A DNA stretch of 64,000 nucleotides. Origin: Flavobacterium daejeonense DSM 17708. Its GTDB lineage: Bacteria; Bacteroidota; Bacteroidia; Flavobacteriales; Flavobacteriaceae. The stretch lies in contig NZ_AUDK01000001.1 of assembly GCF_000425425.1 (NCBI RefSeq), positions 1 through 64,000 of the forward strand, in the 5' to 3' direction. The notes under the pieces were generated by a model that saw nothing but the letters and a program-made list of their open reading frames with translations, did no database searches and had not been told where the DNA came from. Below, one piece after another: positions 17,890 through 27,521 of this stretch; the first letter of the stretch is position 1; the number at the start of each line of letters is the position of its first letter. The position numbers were made by a program, and so were the translations under genes.

Positions 17890-18603
17890 TTAGTTTACCG
17901 CAAACTTCACAATTTGCGAAAAAGAACTACTATTTGCATCAGAAGATTTTACTCTCCAATAATAGACTCCGGCACTTACATTGACACTTGCCTGTGTTGC
18001 GCTAATATTGGTCAATTCGGCAGCAGGAGTTTGCATTCCGTCCACTTTATCAATGTACACCGTATATTTCAGGCTGTCTCCGTCGGTATCGGCTCCGGCC
18101 CATTTCAAAACTATTTTACCATCAACAGCAGTAACTGTTTTATCCTGAATTGGAGCAATTAAACTAGCCGGAAAAGGTGCGTAATTAGCAACACTTTCTC
18201 CTGCCGAAGCATAAAACTGCCAAACAGGACTCTCATAGTTTATCTTTTTGGTCACCTTATTTCTTGAAGAAACTTTCCAGGAAAAAGGCACTTTTTTATC
18301 TAAAACAATTTTATAAGACGTTGTTTTAATATCATTTTGAATAAGCACCACCTTGTTTGTATTCAAATTGGTTACCGTAAGCACATAACTTTCATTTTCG
18401 CTTATTGGCTCCCAATTCAAAGTCACCTCACATTTAGAAGATGAGGTCGAGACACCTTCACAGGTGGAAGCATCCAAAGGGCTTGCCAGATAAAGCTCTC
18501 CCACTACAGGAGCGCTGTTTTCATTATCATCATTTTTATCATTACTGCAGGCAGTATTCAGAATCACCAATGAAAGCACAAAATAAATTAATGATTTTCT
18601 CAT
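17890..18603 (-). CDS. Small surface lipoprotein with two FnIII-like domains, function unknown
   Basis: This 237-residue protein has a lipoprotein signal ending in LNTAC followed by an acidic, Asn-rich linker (SNDKNDDNEN), the pattern of surface-exported lipoproteins. Two beta-sandwich domains follow. The first includes VTLNWEPISENESYVLTVTN. The second includes KIVLKWAGADTDGDSLKYTV and closes with GVYYWRVKSSDANSSSFSQI. Such domains are typical of fibronectin-III or Ig-like glycan-binding modules. Its ATG overlaps the stop of the giant PL1-CE8 gene (ATGA), so the two are translationally coupled. A role in holding or assisting the secreted enzyme, or binding its substrate, is inferred from that coupling alone. 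Confidence 0.7.
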   Translation of the reverse strand: MRKSLIYFVLSLVILNTACSNDKNDDNENSAPVVGELYLASPLDASTCEGVSTSSSKCEVTLNWEPISENESYVLTVTNLNTNKVVLIQNDIKTTSYKIVLDKKVPFSWKVSSRNKVTKKINYESPVWQFYASAGESVANYAPFPASLIAPIQDKTVTAVDGKIVLKWAGADTDGDSLKYTVYIDKVDGMQTPAAELTNISATQASVNVSAGVYYWRVKSSDANSSSFSQIVKFAVN

Positions 18604-21600
18604 TTTTTTACAATTTTAAATGTTTTACTAATTGTTTTCCCTTCTAATTCCACCAGATACACTCCGGAAACATAGGCCGATAAATCAACACCTACATTTC
18701 TGTTAGCAGCAACGGATTTTTCCATATCAAATATTCTATTTCCTGCCATGTCAAAAACGCGAACCCTAACCTGAGCATCATTACCAGCCAAATATATTTC
18801 AACCGGACCGCTAGTTGGATTTGGAAAATACTGAATATCTTCTGAAAGAAAAACAGTTTCATTGTACATTCCCTGACATACTAAATCAGTACTTACAGCA
18901 ATTGTATTCAATCCGGAGGTCAACTTAGCACTATACTCGGATGCCGAAACGATTTCTTCTACACCATTGACAGCTACTTTATATGTTGCAGCTCCTTTCA
19001 AAGCTAATCTAACCGTGTTAGAATTTTTAGAAACAAATGAACTCACTACAATCTTCTCAGGCTCTTCAATTTTAACCTCAAAGCATTGTGAATACCCTGC
19101 TATATCCGACGTTGTAAAACACACATTATACACTCCGGCAGCTAAATTTTCGATAGTTTGTGTATATCCTGCAGTGCTGTTCAAAGTCAGATTCGTCGAA
19201 TTAATACTCACATTATAATTTAATGTTTGCTCCTTAGAAGAAACCGTAATTGAACCATTTTGCATTCCGTTACAAGTAGCACTGTTTACTTTTACCGTAA
19301 AATTATTGGTTGGCAAAGTTGTAATGCTTTCCAAAATTGGGAACGGATCCCAACCGTCAGATCCTTTGGTAAAATTGAATGGTGTAATTTCAGTACCATC
19401 AGTTAAAACCGGAGTTGATAAAACTTTAGACCAACTTACACGATTTCCGGAATTATTCACCCCAGAATTTTCAATCGTGCCAAATTCATAAATATTATCA
19501 GAAGTTCCGCTTAAGGAATTAGACCAAGCTTCCGGAGAAATCAGCGACAATCCTTCTGAACCAGGATAATTGGAAGTTTCAATTGTTGCTTTATAAACTA
19601 CAACCTCACTTGTATTAGCCGCCCAAGGACGACCGAAATATCCCGGTTTTGCTCTGTAAGCCGAGGCTGTTTCCACTCCAGGTTCTGCAGAAGTTACTTT
19701 GCATTCGTACAATAAATATCCGCGTCCGCTGCTTTGCTGAGGTGCTGTTAAGTAAGAAGCATCTCCTGCAACATCACTCACATTCATTACAAAATCAGTT
19801 TTATAAAACACCCCAATCATTCCGCCAAAGATGTAATCCACAGCTCCCATCATTACTCCTTTATAAATGGCAACTCTTGAACCCTGACCTCCATAGAAAG
19901 AATCCTGACGACCAACTACTCTACAGTTTTTCAAAATCGTTTTATCAACTCCGTTAGGAATTCCAATTGCAGCCGCTCTTTCTACAAAACTTCTGTTTTG
20001 AACCGCAGTATTTCCATAATCTGTTGGTCGTAAACCCTTATTACCTACAGCCCACATCACTACTTTATCCTGAGATTCTTTTTTAGAAATGTATTGGTTG
20101 AATGAATTTTCGAAAATGATATTCTCGGCCTCAAAACCATTGGCAGCGATTACCGCCGTTGCATCCCAATAAGAACCATTGGTTGTACCACTCACATTTT
20201 CGTAAGCATAACTATTGTTCGCTTTGTTTACCGCCAAAACCTCAGCATTCCATTTGTTATCATTCCCCTGACTGTAATAACTATATCCGTAACCATAGTA
20301 AGATGTAATACGCACCGCATTGGCGTCAATATCTACTCCTTTATTTTTTAGGGCGATACTTGGCGTGCTCGATGCATTTTTGAAAGTTACATTTGGACTA
20401 TTTACCACAATCATTTCCTCGTAGTTCCCCGGATCGATTACTACTGAAACTCTTTGTGATGATGTACGCACCATTCTGGAAATTGCTTTCAAAGCAGCAT
20501 TAATGGTTTGGTAATCTTTATCAACCCCAACAGTAATTACCGGAGCGTAAGCTACAATTTGCTCTACCGATATTTCTGTAAAATAGGTAGTTCCGTTTAC
20601 AGCAATTACTACATTTCCTGCTGAAGTTCCTGTATAAACATATTCTGTTTTTTCCAAAAGAGAAGTACTTCCGCTGGTAGTTGTTACCGCATTTCCTCCA
20701 GCGACTGAAAAATTAGCGGCATAATAATACGTAACTATCACTTTTTGATTAGGCGACACAGGAACAGAAATGGTTGATCCTGCTGCAGCATTCAAATGTC
20801 CTTTGGCAATTTCATTAGCTACCGAACCAGTAAACAGCATCCCTTTATAACTTGTGCTGCCATTTGAAATTACTTTATCATCAAAAGACCAAACCGATAC
20901 TGGTTTAAAGGTTAACTCTTTGGAAACCGCTGCATTGGCAACCACCAAATTAGAAGTTAAAGCTAATTCTACCGGATATTCATCCAAACCTAAAGCAACA
21001 ACTGAATAGGTTCCATTTCTTAAACTAATATTGTTAATATCCGTAAAAGTATAGCTTACACCTGTTTCATTGCTATTGGTAAACTTCAATCCTAATTTAG
21101 ACAATTGTGTTGCATCCAAAGTTGGCGCAGTAATCGTAACCTTGTATTTAGGTTTCAACGTAAAAGCAACATCTGCAGTGGTATTGGTATTAGCCGTAAT
21201 TGTATTGGCTAAAATTTCATACTCATTAACCCCAGTCGCTGAAATTGTGTAAGGCACTCCCGCTTCTAATTTCACAGAATATTGAGCAGTCGTAGTATTC
21301 ACCACCGGAGCAGGCACATAAGTACTATTAGCAGCCGGATCCGGAGTATATTTCAGACTTAAATTAGTAATATCCGTTCCTAATCCTGTTACGTTTCCTG
21401 TTATAGTATATAATGTAATTTTGGCTACAGCAATATCATTCGTTGTTGCATCGGCAGTTACTGCAAAGGTATCTCCGCTGGTAATCAAATAGCCATTTGC
21501 ATTTCCAATGCTTAAGGTGTAAGTATAATCAGCCGGAACTATCACGCTATATTTCCCATTAGAAACTGTCGCACTCCAGGTTTTAGCTGCTGCATTAGTC

Positions 21601-24600
21601 AATTCAACGGTATAACCAGCAGGAATATCCGCTGCTTTAGTTACATCGACAGCACCAGAAACAGTTACATAAGTTGCCGGTTTTCTTAATATCCGATAAT
21701 AACTTGGCTTATTTACCGGATCAAATATTTTATAAAGCCCGGTTTTTTTAGCCACAAATTTATACTCTGTTGTTGTAGTTGTTGTTCCCACTAAATCCGA
21801 TTGCACATTGGCGTCAGCTATATATGCAAAGTTCAATTTTCCTGCTGCATCACTATTAGCAAACACGGTTAACTCATCGTCTTCTTTCAGATTAAAACTT
21901 AAATAACGTCCTGTTTGAGCAGTTCCGTTTACATAAATTCTTCCGGTAAATCCGGCAGCTGCTCCTGAACCTAAATTGGTATCATATCTGGTGATAGCCG
22001 TATTTGAAGTTCTAAGGCGGTCATTAGTTCCACCAACCCATCCTAAATCACCGGCAGTAAACGAAGCTGGTAATACAACTCCTGTGCTTCCTGCTGTAAT
22101 AGTACCGGAATACCAGGCATTGATAGTATTTACATCTAATTTATTATTATACAAAACTTCGTCAAGTTGTTCTCCTCCAAAATCCCAAACATCGGCTTTG
22201 GCTACAGAAACATTATTTGGTATAATCTCAAGTAATGGCAAGTACAAATCAGTCCCTGGAGCCACTAGTTTAAAGTGTAAAGTTCTTGGTCCGCCGATAT
22301 ATGCGAATTCAAAAGTATCTACGCGATCTACAACAACTTTAGTCGCTATTGTTCCTAAATCTCCTGTCGAAATAGCAGTACCTTCCATTTGTAATGAAGA
22401 ATATTGCGACCCTAGAAATCGAACCGTACAACTTCCGGTTACTGCAATATCAATTTGACCATCGACTTTCATATTAAGACCATAGGTAGCACTATGTAAT
22501 TTATAGTTTCCTCCACTCAAAGTAACCACATTATCAGCACTTTTTCCGGCAGCAATAATTACCCCATCCCTAAAATCATAGATAACAGAACTTGTAACTG
22601 GTGCTGCAGAAACTACCAAATCAGCTGTTATACTTCCTGCAGTATAGCTTGTTGTAGCCACCTGATTAGCTGTTATTGTTGTTGAACCTTCTCCTACAAG
22701 TGTAACTGTATTTCCACTGATGGTTGCCACAGCTGTATTACTGCTAGTATAAGTAAAAGCGCCATCACTATTCGACGCAGGTGTTGTCAAAGCAAAAGCA
22801 GCGTCTCCTACTGTTTTATTTGGAATAGTAAAATTAGAAAGCGTAGGAGTCGTTAACGGTGCAGTAACCGTTAAAGTTGCTGCAATACTTCCGGCAGCAT
22901 AGGTTGCTGTTGCCGTCTGATTAGCCGTAATAGTTGTGGTACCTGCTCCCACAATAGTTACGGTATTTCCGCTAACTGTTGCCACAGCAGTATTACTACT
23001 GGTATAGGTAAAAACGCCATCACTGTCAGATGTTGGAGCAGTCAATGCAAAAGCTGTATTTCCAACTTCTTTATTGGCTACACTAAAATTAGAAAGTGCC
23101 GGAGCTGTTAAAGAAACTGATGATGAAGAAGCTGCTTTTCTTAAAATTCTAAAGAAACTCGTTTTCCCATTTGAATAAATTTTAAATGTACTTGTATTCT
23201 TTGCTTTGAAAACCGCTGTAGTAGTCAAATTAGTAAATAAGATGCTCAAGGTTTCTGTTTGAGTTCCAGGATTAACTTCATCTACAAAACTAAGAGTTGC
23301 ATCAGCGTCTGTTCTGGTGATGATAGTTACTTCATCATCTTTATCCAACGCAATTCTCATAAATCTATTCGTTGGCACTCCAGAAGAAAGTGAAGGCGTA
23401 CCGTTACAATATACCCTTCCACTATAGCCTGTTACCCCTGCAATATTCTCATCGTAACGTGTAATACTTGTATTTGTAGTTCTTAATCTGTCACTTACAT
23501 TACCTACCCAAGACAATGCTCCTACGGTAAAAACTGTAGGCATCGTATTAGATGTACTTATAGAACCTGCAACAGTAGTACTTGGATACCAACCGTTGAT
23601 TGTGGTTACATCTAATTTATTATCATATAAAGATGTATCTAATTGCTCTGCAGCAAAATCCCAAACATCAGTTTTACTTACAGCTGAAGCAGTAACAGTA
23701 AACCCTACCGAAATACTTCCTGCTTCATACATTGAAGTAGCAGCCTGATTAGCTGTTATAGTTGTTGTTCCTGTTCCAACAATAGTTACAGTATTACCAC
23801 TTATAGTTGCCACATTAGTATCACTACTAGTATAACTAAATACTCCATCACTATTAGATGTAGGAGCTGTCAAAGTAAAAGCCGCATCTCCTACTGTTTT
23901 ATTTGGAACTGTGAAATTAGAAAATGTTGGAGTTGGATTAGAAACAGCTGCTGAATTCACCTCTAATGTAGTAGCAATACTACCTGCCGCATAAGTTGCA
24001 GTAGCAACCTGATTTGCTGTTATAGTTGTCGTTCCCTCTCCTACAATGGTTACTGTACTTCCACTAATAGTCGCTACACTTGTATTACTACTAGAATAAC
24101 TAAATACTCCATCACTATTAGACGTAGGAGCTGTTAAATTAAATGCAGCATCACCAACTGTTTTATTAGCTACAGAAAAATTAGAAAGGTTCGGATTTAC
24201 TAAAGTTGGTGTATCATAAACTGTTTTAATATAATACAAATTTGTTGTCCCCCCTTTAGTAATTGAATAACTACCCGCAGGAAGCGATGGAATCGTAACA
24301 ATACCAGCTGATGCAGTATAAGAAGTCGTTGTCACATTATTATCATTACTCAATTTAATAGTTCCTGTAAAAGTATTGTCAAAAACCAAAGTCAAAGTTG
24401 AAACTCCTGTTGTCGTATAAGTAATTGACGTAGCAGATTCTATCTTCAAACGAGAAGTCAATGTCAAACCATCATAAGTCTGAGAACCATCGGTAGAGTT
24501 CATATTTCCTGTAATAGTATAAAAACTGCTTGTTTTACCCGAAACAGTAAAATTATGAACCTCCCCTCCTGTTGTTGTACCTGGCTGCACAACTGTAATT

Positions 24601-26531
24601 GTTCCGGAAGCTGTAGCAGGATTCCCCGCTGTCCCTGAAGTGGATATTGAATAGGATATAGTGGCTGTAGGAGTTCCGGAAATCGTAATTGTTTTAGCAT
24701 TGGAATCTTTCACAAAACTAAGTCCCGAAGCCGGCAACCCTGTAACCGTTGCATCGATGGCGTCTCCTCCCCAAGTAAATACAATGGTTGCAATTGTTGA
24801 ACCACTCGTCACGGTTTGACTGTTGTTATTTGTTGTTGCTACTAAAGTCTGACTCGAAACAACAGTTTCACCCTGTATTGCTACCAAAGAAGATGTATAA
24901 TTCGTAATTGCTGTTTTTAACGGCGTATTAACCAAATAAGAAGTATCATCTACACTGTTATTAAACGTCCATTTGAAATCACCTCCACCAACACGACCTG
25001 CATACTGCATCACTTTCGTTTTAGCTGTTTCCGGTGAATCCGGAACTAAGGCATTCACATATAATGCCGGATCGGTATCAAAATTATTATAAGCATTAGC
25101 TCCTGCATAGGATTTTACCGTAGCCGGAACCTGCTCGCTTCTTGTTGCTCCCACATAAGCATCAAAATCAATTGTCGAACTAATTTTTCCCGAAATATTA
25201 TACAAAGGATTAGTATCTCCATAAGCCACAAAACGCATACTATTAGTACCAAGATCAGTATCAAAAGTATTATTGAACGCTTTAATTATTCCCCCGTTTT
25301 CACCTGAAAAAGTTCCCATATTAGCGGGATCATTGGCTTGTTTAGAGCTACTCCAAACATCCGTTCCCTGCAATGAAATCAGCATTGGATATTTAGCATT
25401 TCTATAATAATTCCCCTCAACAAATAACGAAGAACCTTCGGTAGAACCGGCACCATATTTGGCAATTCCATCATAATAATTATTATAAATATGAGCTGAA
25501 TAAAAACGCACACGCGGATGACGGGAATCAGAATGATCAAACCAGTTATGATGATAGGTTACATACAAACCTGAAGTTGTATTTTCACTTAACCCTAAAA
25601 GACTGGCTTTTCCGCAATCCCAAAAGTGATTATACGAAAAAGTACAATACGTCGAGGTTTTATTATCTAAAGCTCCGTCTCCTTTTATCTGATCGGCATC
25701 ACTACCTGCATTTCCATAAAACAAATCATTATTATGAATCCAGATATGATCATTATCCTGTTGCATCCCAATATCATCACCGGCAGTACTGTTTACATTC
25801 ATTGTGGAAAGATTTCGCACTTCAATATTCGAAGCCGATTTCAATCTTATCCCCCATCCATTACAAACCGCGTCATTACCAACACCTTCAACGGTAATAG
25901 AACCTGCCGCATTATTCTTGTTCTCAATAACCATATCACCACCATCCATTACATCAAAGTCGGTAATATTTCCAATTAAACGAACAATCAAAGGACGCGT
26001 ATCAACACCTTTTTTAAATCCATATAAAATATTTTGAATCCCCACGCAAGGATTGGTGGTTGCTCCGGTAACATTTAGAGATACTGTATTTTTAGTATTT
26101 TCACTAACATATACTATTACCGCATTGGTTTTGGGCGTTCCGTCCATATTATAGGCACCCGGTATTCTTCCGCCCTGAAAAGCAAAACCATTTCGGTCAT
26201 GAGCTAAAACAGTCAAACTTTGTGTGGTAGCCCCCAATGTTTCTGATCCGCTTATAACCGGTTTAACAGTTATCGTATAAGTTCCTGCTGCCAAACCTAA
26301 AACGTCGGCACGAAAATAAGAACCATAACTACGAATTAATTGATTGTCAATTTTTTGGTTAGTCAAACCATTACCACTATAATACACATTATAGCTTTGT
26401 GCTCCGGAAACAGTTTGCCATTTCACATAAGCCGATTCTAACCATCCTACAGACTCAGTAATTGTTACCGACTGTGAATACATCTGTAAAGATGCAAACA
26501 TCATGGTCAGATAAAGTAAAATTCTTTTCAT
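18600..26531 (-). CDS. Giant T9SS-secreted pectate lyase (PL1) - pectinesterase (CE8) fusion
   Basis: This 2,643-residue protein carries two catalytic domains. After a signal peptide comes a PL1 pectate lyase (about 60-500) with DHIWIHNNDLFYG, GDGALDNKTSTYCTFSYNHF and the catalytic-Arg region DSRHPRVR near 335. Two Big-like repeats follow (780-950), then a VWDF-type module (950-1140), two more Big-like repeats (1141-1310), a beta-rich module, a second VWDF module (about 1440-1620) and several beta-sandwich domains. The CE8 pectin methylesterase lies at about 2000-2330, with GRQDSFYG, GAVDYIFGG and YFGRPWA. The last 75 residues are a type IX secretion sorting domain (YFPNPTSGPVEIYL ... GVYLVELEG). 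CE8 would de-methylate homogalacturonan so PL1 can cut it. Its leader resembles that of susC. Confidence 0.9.
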   Translation of the reverse strand: MKRILLYLTMMFASLQMYSQSVTITESVGWLESAYVKWQTVSGAQSYNVYYSGNGLTNQKIDNQLIRSYGSYFRADVLGLAAGTYTITVKPVISGSETLGATTQSLTVLAHDRNGFAFQGGRIPGAYNMDGTPKTNAVIVYVSENTKNTVSLNVTGATTNPCVGIQNILYGFKKGVDTRPLIVRLIGNITDFDVMDGGDMVIENKNNAAGSITVEGVGNDAVCNGWGIRLKSASNIEVRNLSTMNVNSTAGDDIGMQQDNDHIWIHNNDLFYGNAGSDADQIKGDGALDNKTSTYCTFSYNHFWDCGKASLLGLSENTTSGLYVTYHHNWFDHSDSRHPRVRFYSAHIYNNYYDGIAKYGAGSTEGSSLFVEGNYYRNAKYPMLISLQGTDVWSSSKQANDPANMGTFSGENGGIIKAFNNTFDTDLGTNSMRFVAYGDTNPLYNISGKISSTIDFDAYVGATRSEQVPATVKSYAGANAYNNFDTDPALYVNALVPDSPETAKTKVMQYAGRVGGGDFKWTFNNSVDDTSYLVNTPLKTAITNYTSSLVAIQGETVVSSQTLVATTNNNSQTVTSGSTIATIVFTWGGDAIDATVTGLPASGLSFVKDSNAKTITISGTPTATISYSISTSGTAGNPATASGTITVVQPGTTTGGEVHNFTVSGKTSSFYTITGNMNSTDGSQTYDGLTLTSRLKIESATSITYTTTGVSTLTLVFDNTFTGTIKLSNDNNVTTTSYTASAGIVTIPSLPAGSYSITKGGTTNLYYIKTVYDTPTLVNPNLSNFSVANKTVGDAAFNLTAPTSNSDGVFSYSSSNTSVATISGSTVTIVGEGTTTITANQVATATYAAGSIATTLEVNSAAVSNPTPTFSNFTVPNKTVGDAAFTLTAPTSNSDGVFSYTSSDTNVATISGNTVTIVGTGTTTITANQAATSMYEAGSISVGFTVTASAVSKTDVWDFAAEQLDTSLYDNKLDVTTINGWYPSTTVAGSISTSNTMPTVFTVGALSWVGNVSDRLRTTNTSITRYDENIAGVTGYSGRVYCNGTPSLSSGVPTNRFMRIALDKDDEVTIITRTDADATLSFVDEVNPGTQTETLSILFTNLTTTAVFKAKNTSTFKIYSNGKTSFFRILRKAASSSSVSLTAPALSNFSVANKEVGNTAFALTAPTSDSDGVFTYTSSNTAVATVSGNTVTIVGAGTTTITANQTATATYAAGSIAATLTVTAPLTTPTLSNFTIPNKTVGDAAFALTTPASNSDGAFTYTSSNTAVATISGNTVTLVGEGSTTITANQVATTSYTAGSITADLVVSAAPVTSSVIYDFRDGVIIAAGKSADNVVTLSGGNYKLHSATYGLNMKVDGQIDIAVTGSCTVRFLGSQYSSLQMEGTAISTGDLGTIATKVVVDRVDTFEFAYIGGPRTLHFKLVAPGTDLYLPLLEIIPNNVSVAKADVWDFGGEQLDEVLYNNKLDVNTINAWYSGTITAGSTGVVLPASFTAGDLGWVGGTNDRLRTSNTAITRYDTNLGSGAAAGFTGRIYVNGTAQTGRYLSFNLKEDDELTVFANSDAAGKLNFAYIADANVQSDLVGTTTTTTEYKFVAKKTGLYKIFDPVNKPSYYRILRKPATYVTVSGAVDVTKAADIPAGYTVELTNAAAKTWSATVSNGKYSVIVPADYTYTLSIGNANGYLITSGDTFAVTADATTNDIAVAKITLYTITGNVTGLGTDITNLSLKYTPDPAANSTYVPAPVVNTTTAQYSVKLEAGVPYTISATGVNEYEILANTITANTNTTADVAFTLKPKYKVTITAPTLDATQLSKLGLKFTNSNETGVSYTFTDINNISLRNGTYSVVALGLDEYPVELALTSNLVVANAAVSKELTFKPVSVWSFDDKVISNGSTSYKGMLFTGSVANEIAKGHLNAAAGSTISVPVSPNQKVIVTYYYAANFSVAGGNAVTTTSGSTSLLEKTEYVYTGTSAGNVVIAVNGTTYFTEISVEQIVAYAPVITVGVDKDYQTINAALKAISRMVRTSSQRVSVVIDPGNYEEMIVVNSPNVTFKNASSTPSIALKNKGVDIDANAVRITSYYGYGYSYYSQGNDNKWNAEVLAVNKANNSYAYENVSGTTNGSYWDATAVIAANGFEAENIIFENSFNQYISKKESQDKVVMWAVGNKGLRPTDYGNTAVQNRSFVERAAAIGIPNGVDKTILKNCRVVGRQDSFYGGQGSRVAIYKGVMMGAVDYIFGGMIGVFYKTDFVMNVSDVAGDASYLTAPQQSSGRGYLLYECKVTSAEPGVETASAYRAKPGYFGRPWAANTSEVVVYKATIETSNYPGSEGLSLISPEAWSNSLSGTSDNIYEFGTIENSGVNNSGNRVSWSKVLSTPVLTDGTEITPFNFTKGSDGWDPFPILESITTLPTNNFTVKVNSATCNGMQNGSITVSSKEQTLNYNVSINSTNLTLNSTAGYTQTIENLAAGVYNVCFTTSDIAGYSQCFEVKIEEPEKIVVSSFVSKNSNTVRLALKGAATYKVAVNGVEEIVSASEYSAKLTSGLNTIAVSTDLVCQGMYNETVFLSEDIQYFPNPTSGPVEIYLAGNDAQVRVRVFDMAGNRIFDMEKSVAANRNVGVDLSAYVSGVYLVELEGKTISKTFKIVKK
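22600..24195 (-). repeat. Four near-identical Big-like repeats within the PL1-CE8 gene
   Basis: Copies of about 255 bases lie at 23942-24195, 23680-23941, 22859-23112 and 22600-22853. Each encodes the pattern NFxxxNKTVGDAAFxLTAPTS followed by VATISGNTVTIVG and TTTITANQ. The high similarity suggests recent duplication or homogenisation and makes recombination between copies possible. Confidence 0.85.
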
Positions 26532-26700
26532 AATTTTTGGTTGGTTTTAAATGATTTAATTTCGATACGTCTTTTGAAACAGATGACTAAATCTGAAAAC
26601 GCTGGTACTGCTTTCTGATTTTCAAATGTCCCATTGTTTAATTATGGGTTCACTTCATAAATAGTTTATTTTAAATGTTAATAAATTGCTTCGCTTTTAA
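26532..26700 (-). promoter_or_regulatory. Conserved PL1-CE8 upstream/leader region with GTACCAG-loop hairpin
   Basis: On the minus strand the stem arms AATCAGAAAGCA and CGTTTTCAGATT (+ coordinates 26609-26620 and 26590-26601) close the same GTACCAG loop as at susC. The motifs TGTTTCAAA, GACGTATCGAA and ATCATTTAAAA then precede the ATG. Stem sequences differ between the two loci while the loop is identical, which favours a preserved hairpin. Confidence 0.65.
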
Positions 26701-26842
26701 CTCTCTTTTTAAACAACTTCTGATTTATCTTCAATTCTAAAAACAAAGTCAGAATACTATTTCCGGAGAAAATTTGTTCACCAATAATTTCTTATACAAT
26801 TCCAAAATTTCTTAGGTGTTAAATATTTGTTAGAAAAAAATC

Positions 26843-26924
26843 ATTTCAGGGTGACAGTATTCTTAAAAAATTTTATCTATTTTTACATATAACAAAAAAA
26901 AAGCAATCTTTTATTTTACATTTG
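26843..26924 (+). promoter_or_regulatory. Promoter region of the ECF sigma gene
   Basis: TACATTTG at 26917-26924 fits the Bacteroidota -7 consensus TAnnTTTG. ATTTCAGGGTGACA lies about 60 bases upstream and is repeated at 17683. No clear -33 TTTG is present at the normal distance, so another activator or an autoregulatory sigma site is possible. Confidence 0.5.
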
Positions 26925-26966
26925 CCTCATGTAATCCATTACAAGCTATATAAAATCAATATCCGC

Positions 26967-27506
26967 ATGTCAACACATAAAGATTTAAAAATATTCGAAA
27001 GCCTGTATAAAGAGCATTTTACTTATTTATCTTTAGTTTCTTTTAATATTACTAAGGATAAAGATGTTGCAAAAGATGTGGTTCAGGATTTTTTTATTTA
27101 TCTATGGGAAAAAGAAGAGAGTATCAACTTTACTATTTCGTTTAAAGCTTATGCCACAAGAGCCGTAAAAAATTTAAGTCTTCAGCATTTAGAGAAAAGC
27201 ACAACCATAAGTTTAGACACTAAAAAAATTGCTTTGCCTAAAGAGGAAGAACAGCTTGTTTTTGAAAAAACTGAAGAAACTAAAAAACCGAAAATTTTTA
27301 ATTTAGTTGATAAAATCCCGCAAGCCAGAAGAGAAATCTTTATGTCCCATGTAGTAGAAGGACATAGCTATGCGGAAATTGCCGAAATGCACAACATCTC
27401 CATCAATACTGTAAAAACCCAGATGAAGAGAGCTTATGCTTTTTTAAGAGAAAGCGAAAAAAGCAGCATCCTTATTACTGCCATTTATTTTTTGTTGAGA
27501 AATTAA
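26967..27506 (+). CDS. ECF sigma factor (FecI-like), partner of the pectin FecR
   Basis: This 179-residue protein has sigma region 2 (LYKEHFTYLSLVSFNITKDK, then AKDVVQDFFIYLWEKEE) and region 4 with a helix-turn-helix (HSYAEIAEMHNISINTVKTQ). I place the start at the ATG 26967. A longer frame begins with TTG at 26922, but that codon lies inside the TACATTTG promoter box. It diverges from the PL1-CE8 gene and stops 15 bases from the convergent GH28 gene. By analogy with Bacteroidota SusC-FecR-sigma systems it is released by FecR when the transporter is occupied. The likely targets are susC and PL1-CE8, which share an upstream element. Confidence 0.9.
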   Translation: MSTHKDLKIFESLYKEHFTYLSLVSFNITKDKDVAKDVVQDFFIYLWEKEESINFTISFKAYATRAVKNLSLQHLEKSTTISLDTKKIALPKEEEQLVFEKTEETKKPKIFNLVDKIPQARREIFMSHVVEGHSYAEIAEMHNISINTVKTQMKRAYAFLRESEKSSILITAIYFLLRN

Positions 27507-27521
27507 AACCTTAATTTTTTA

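Noticed and set aside
26922..26966. Upstream TTG start for the sigma factor
   Set aside because: The TTG is the end of the TACATTTG promoter box, so it cannot be translated from that promoter. The ATG at 26967 gives a normal N-terminus.
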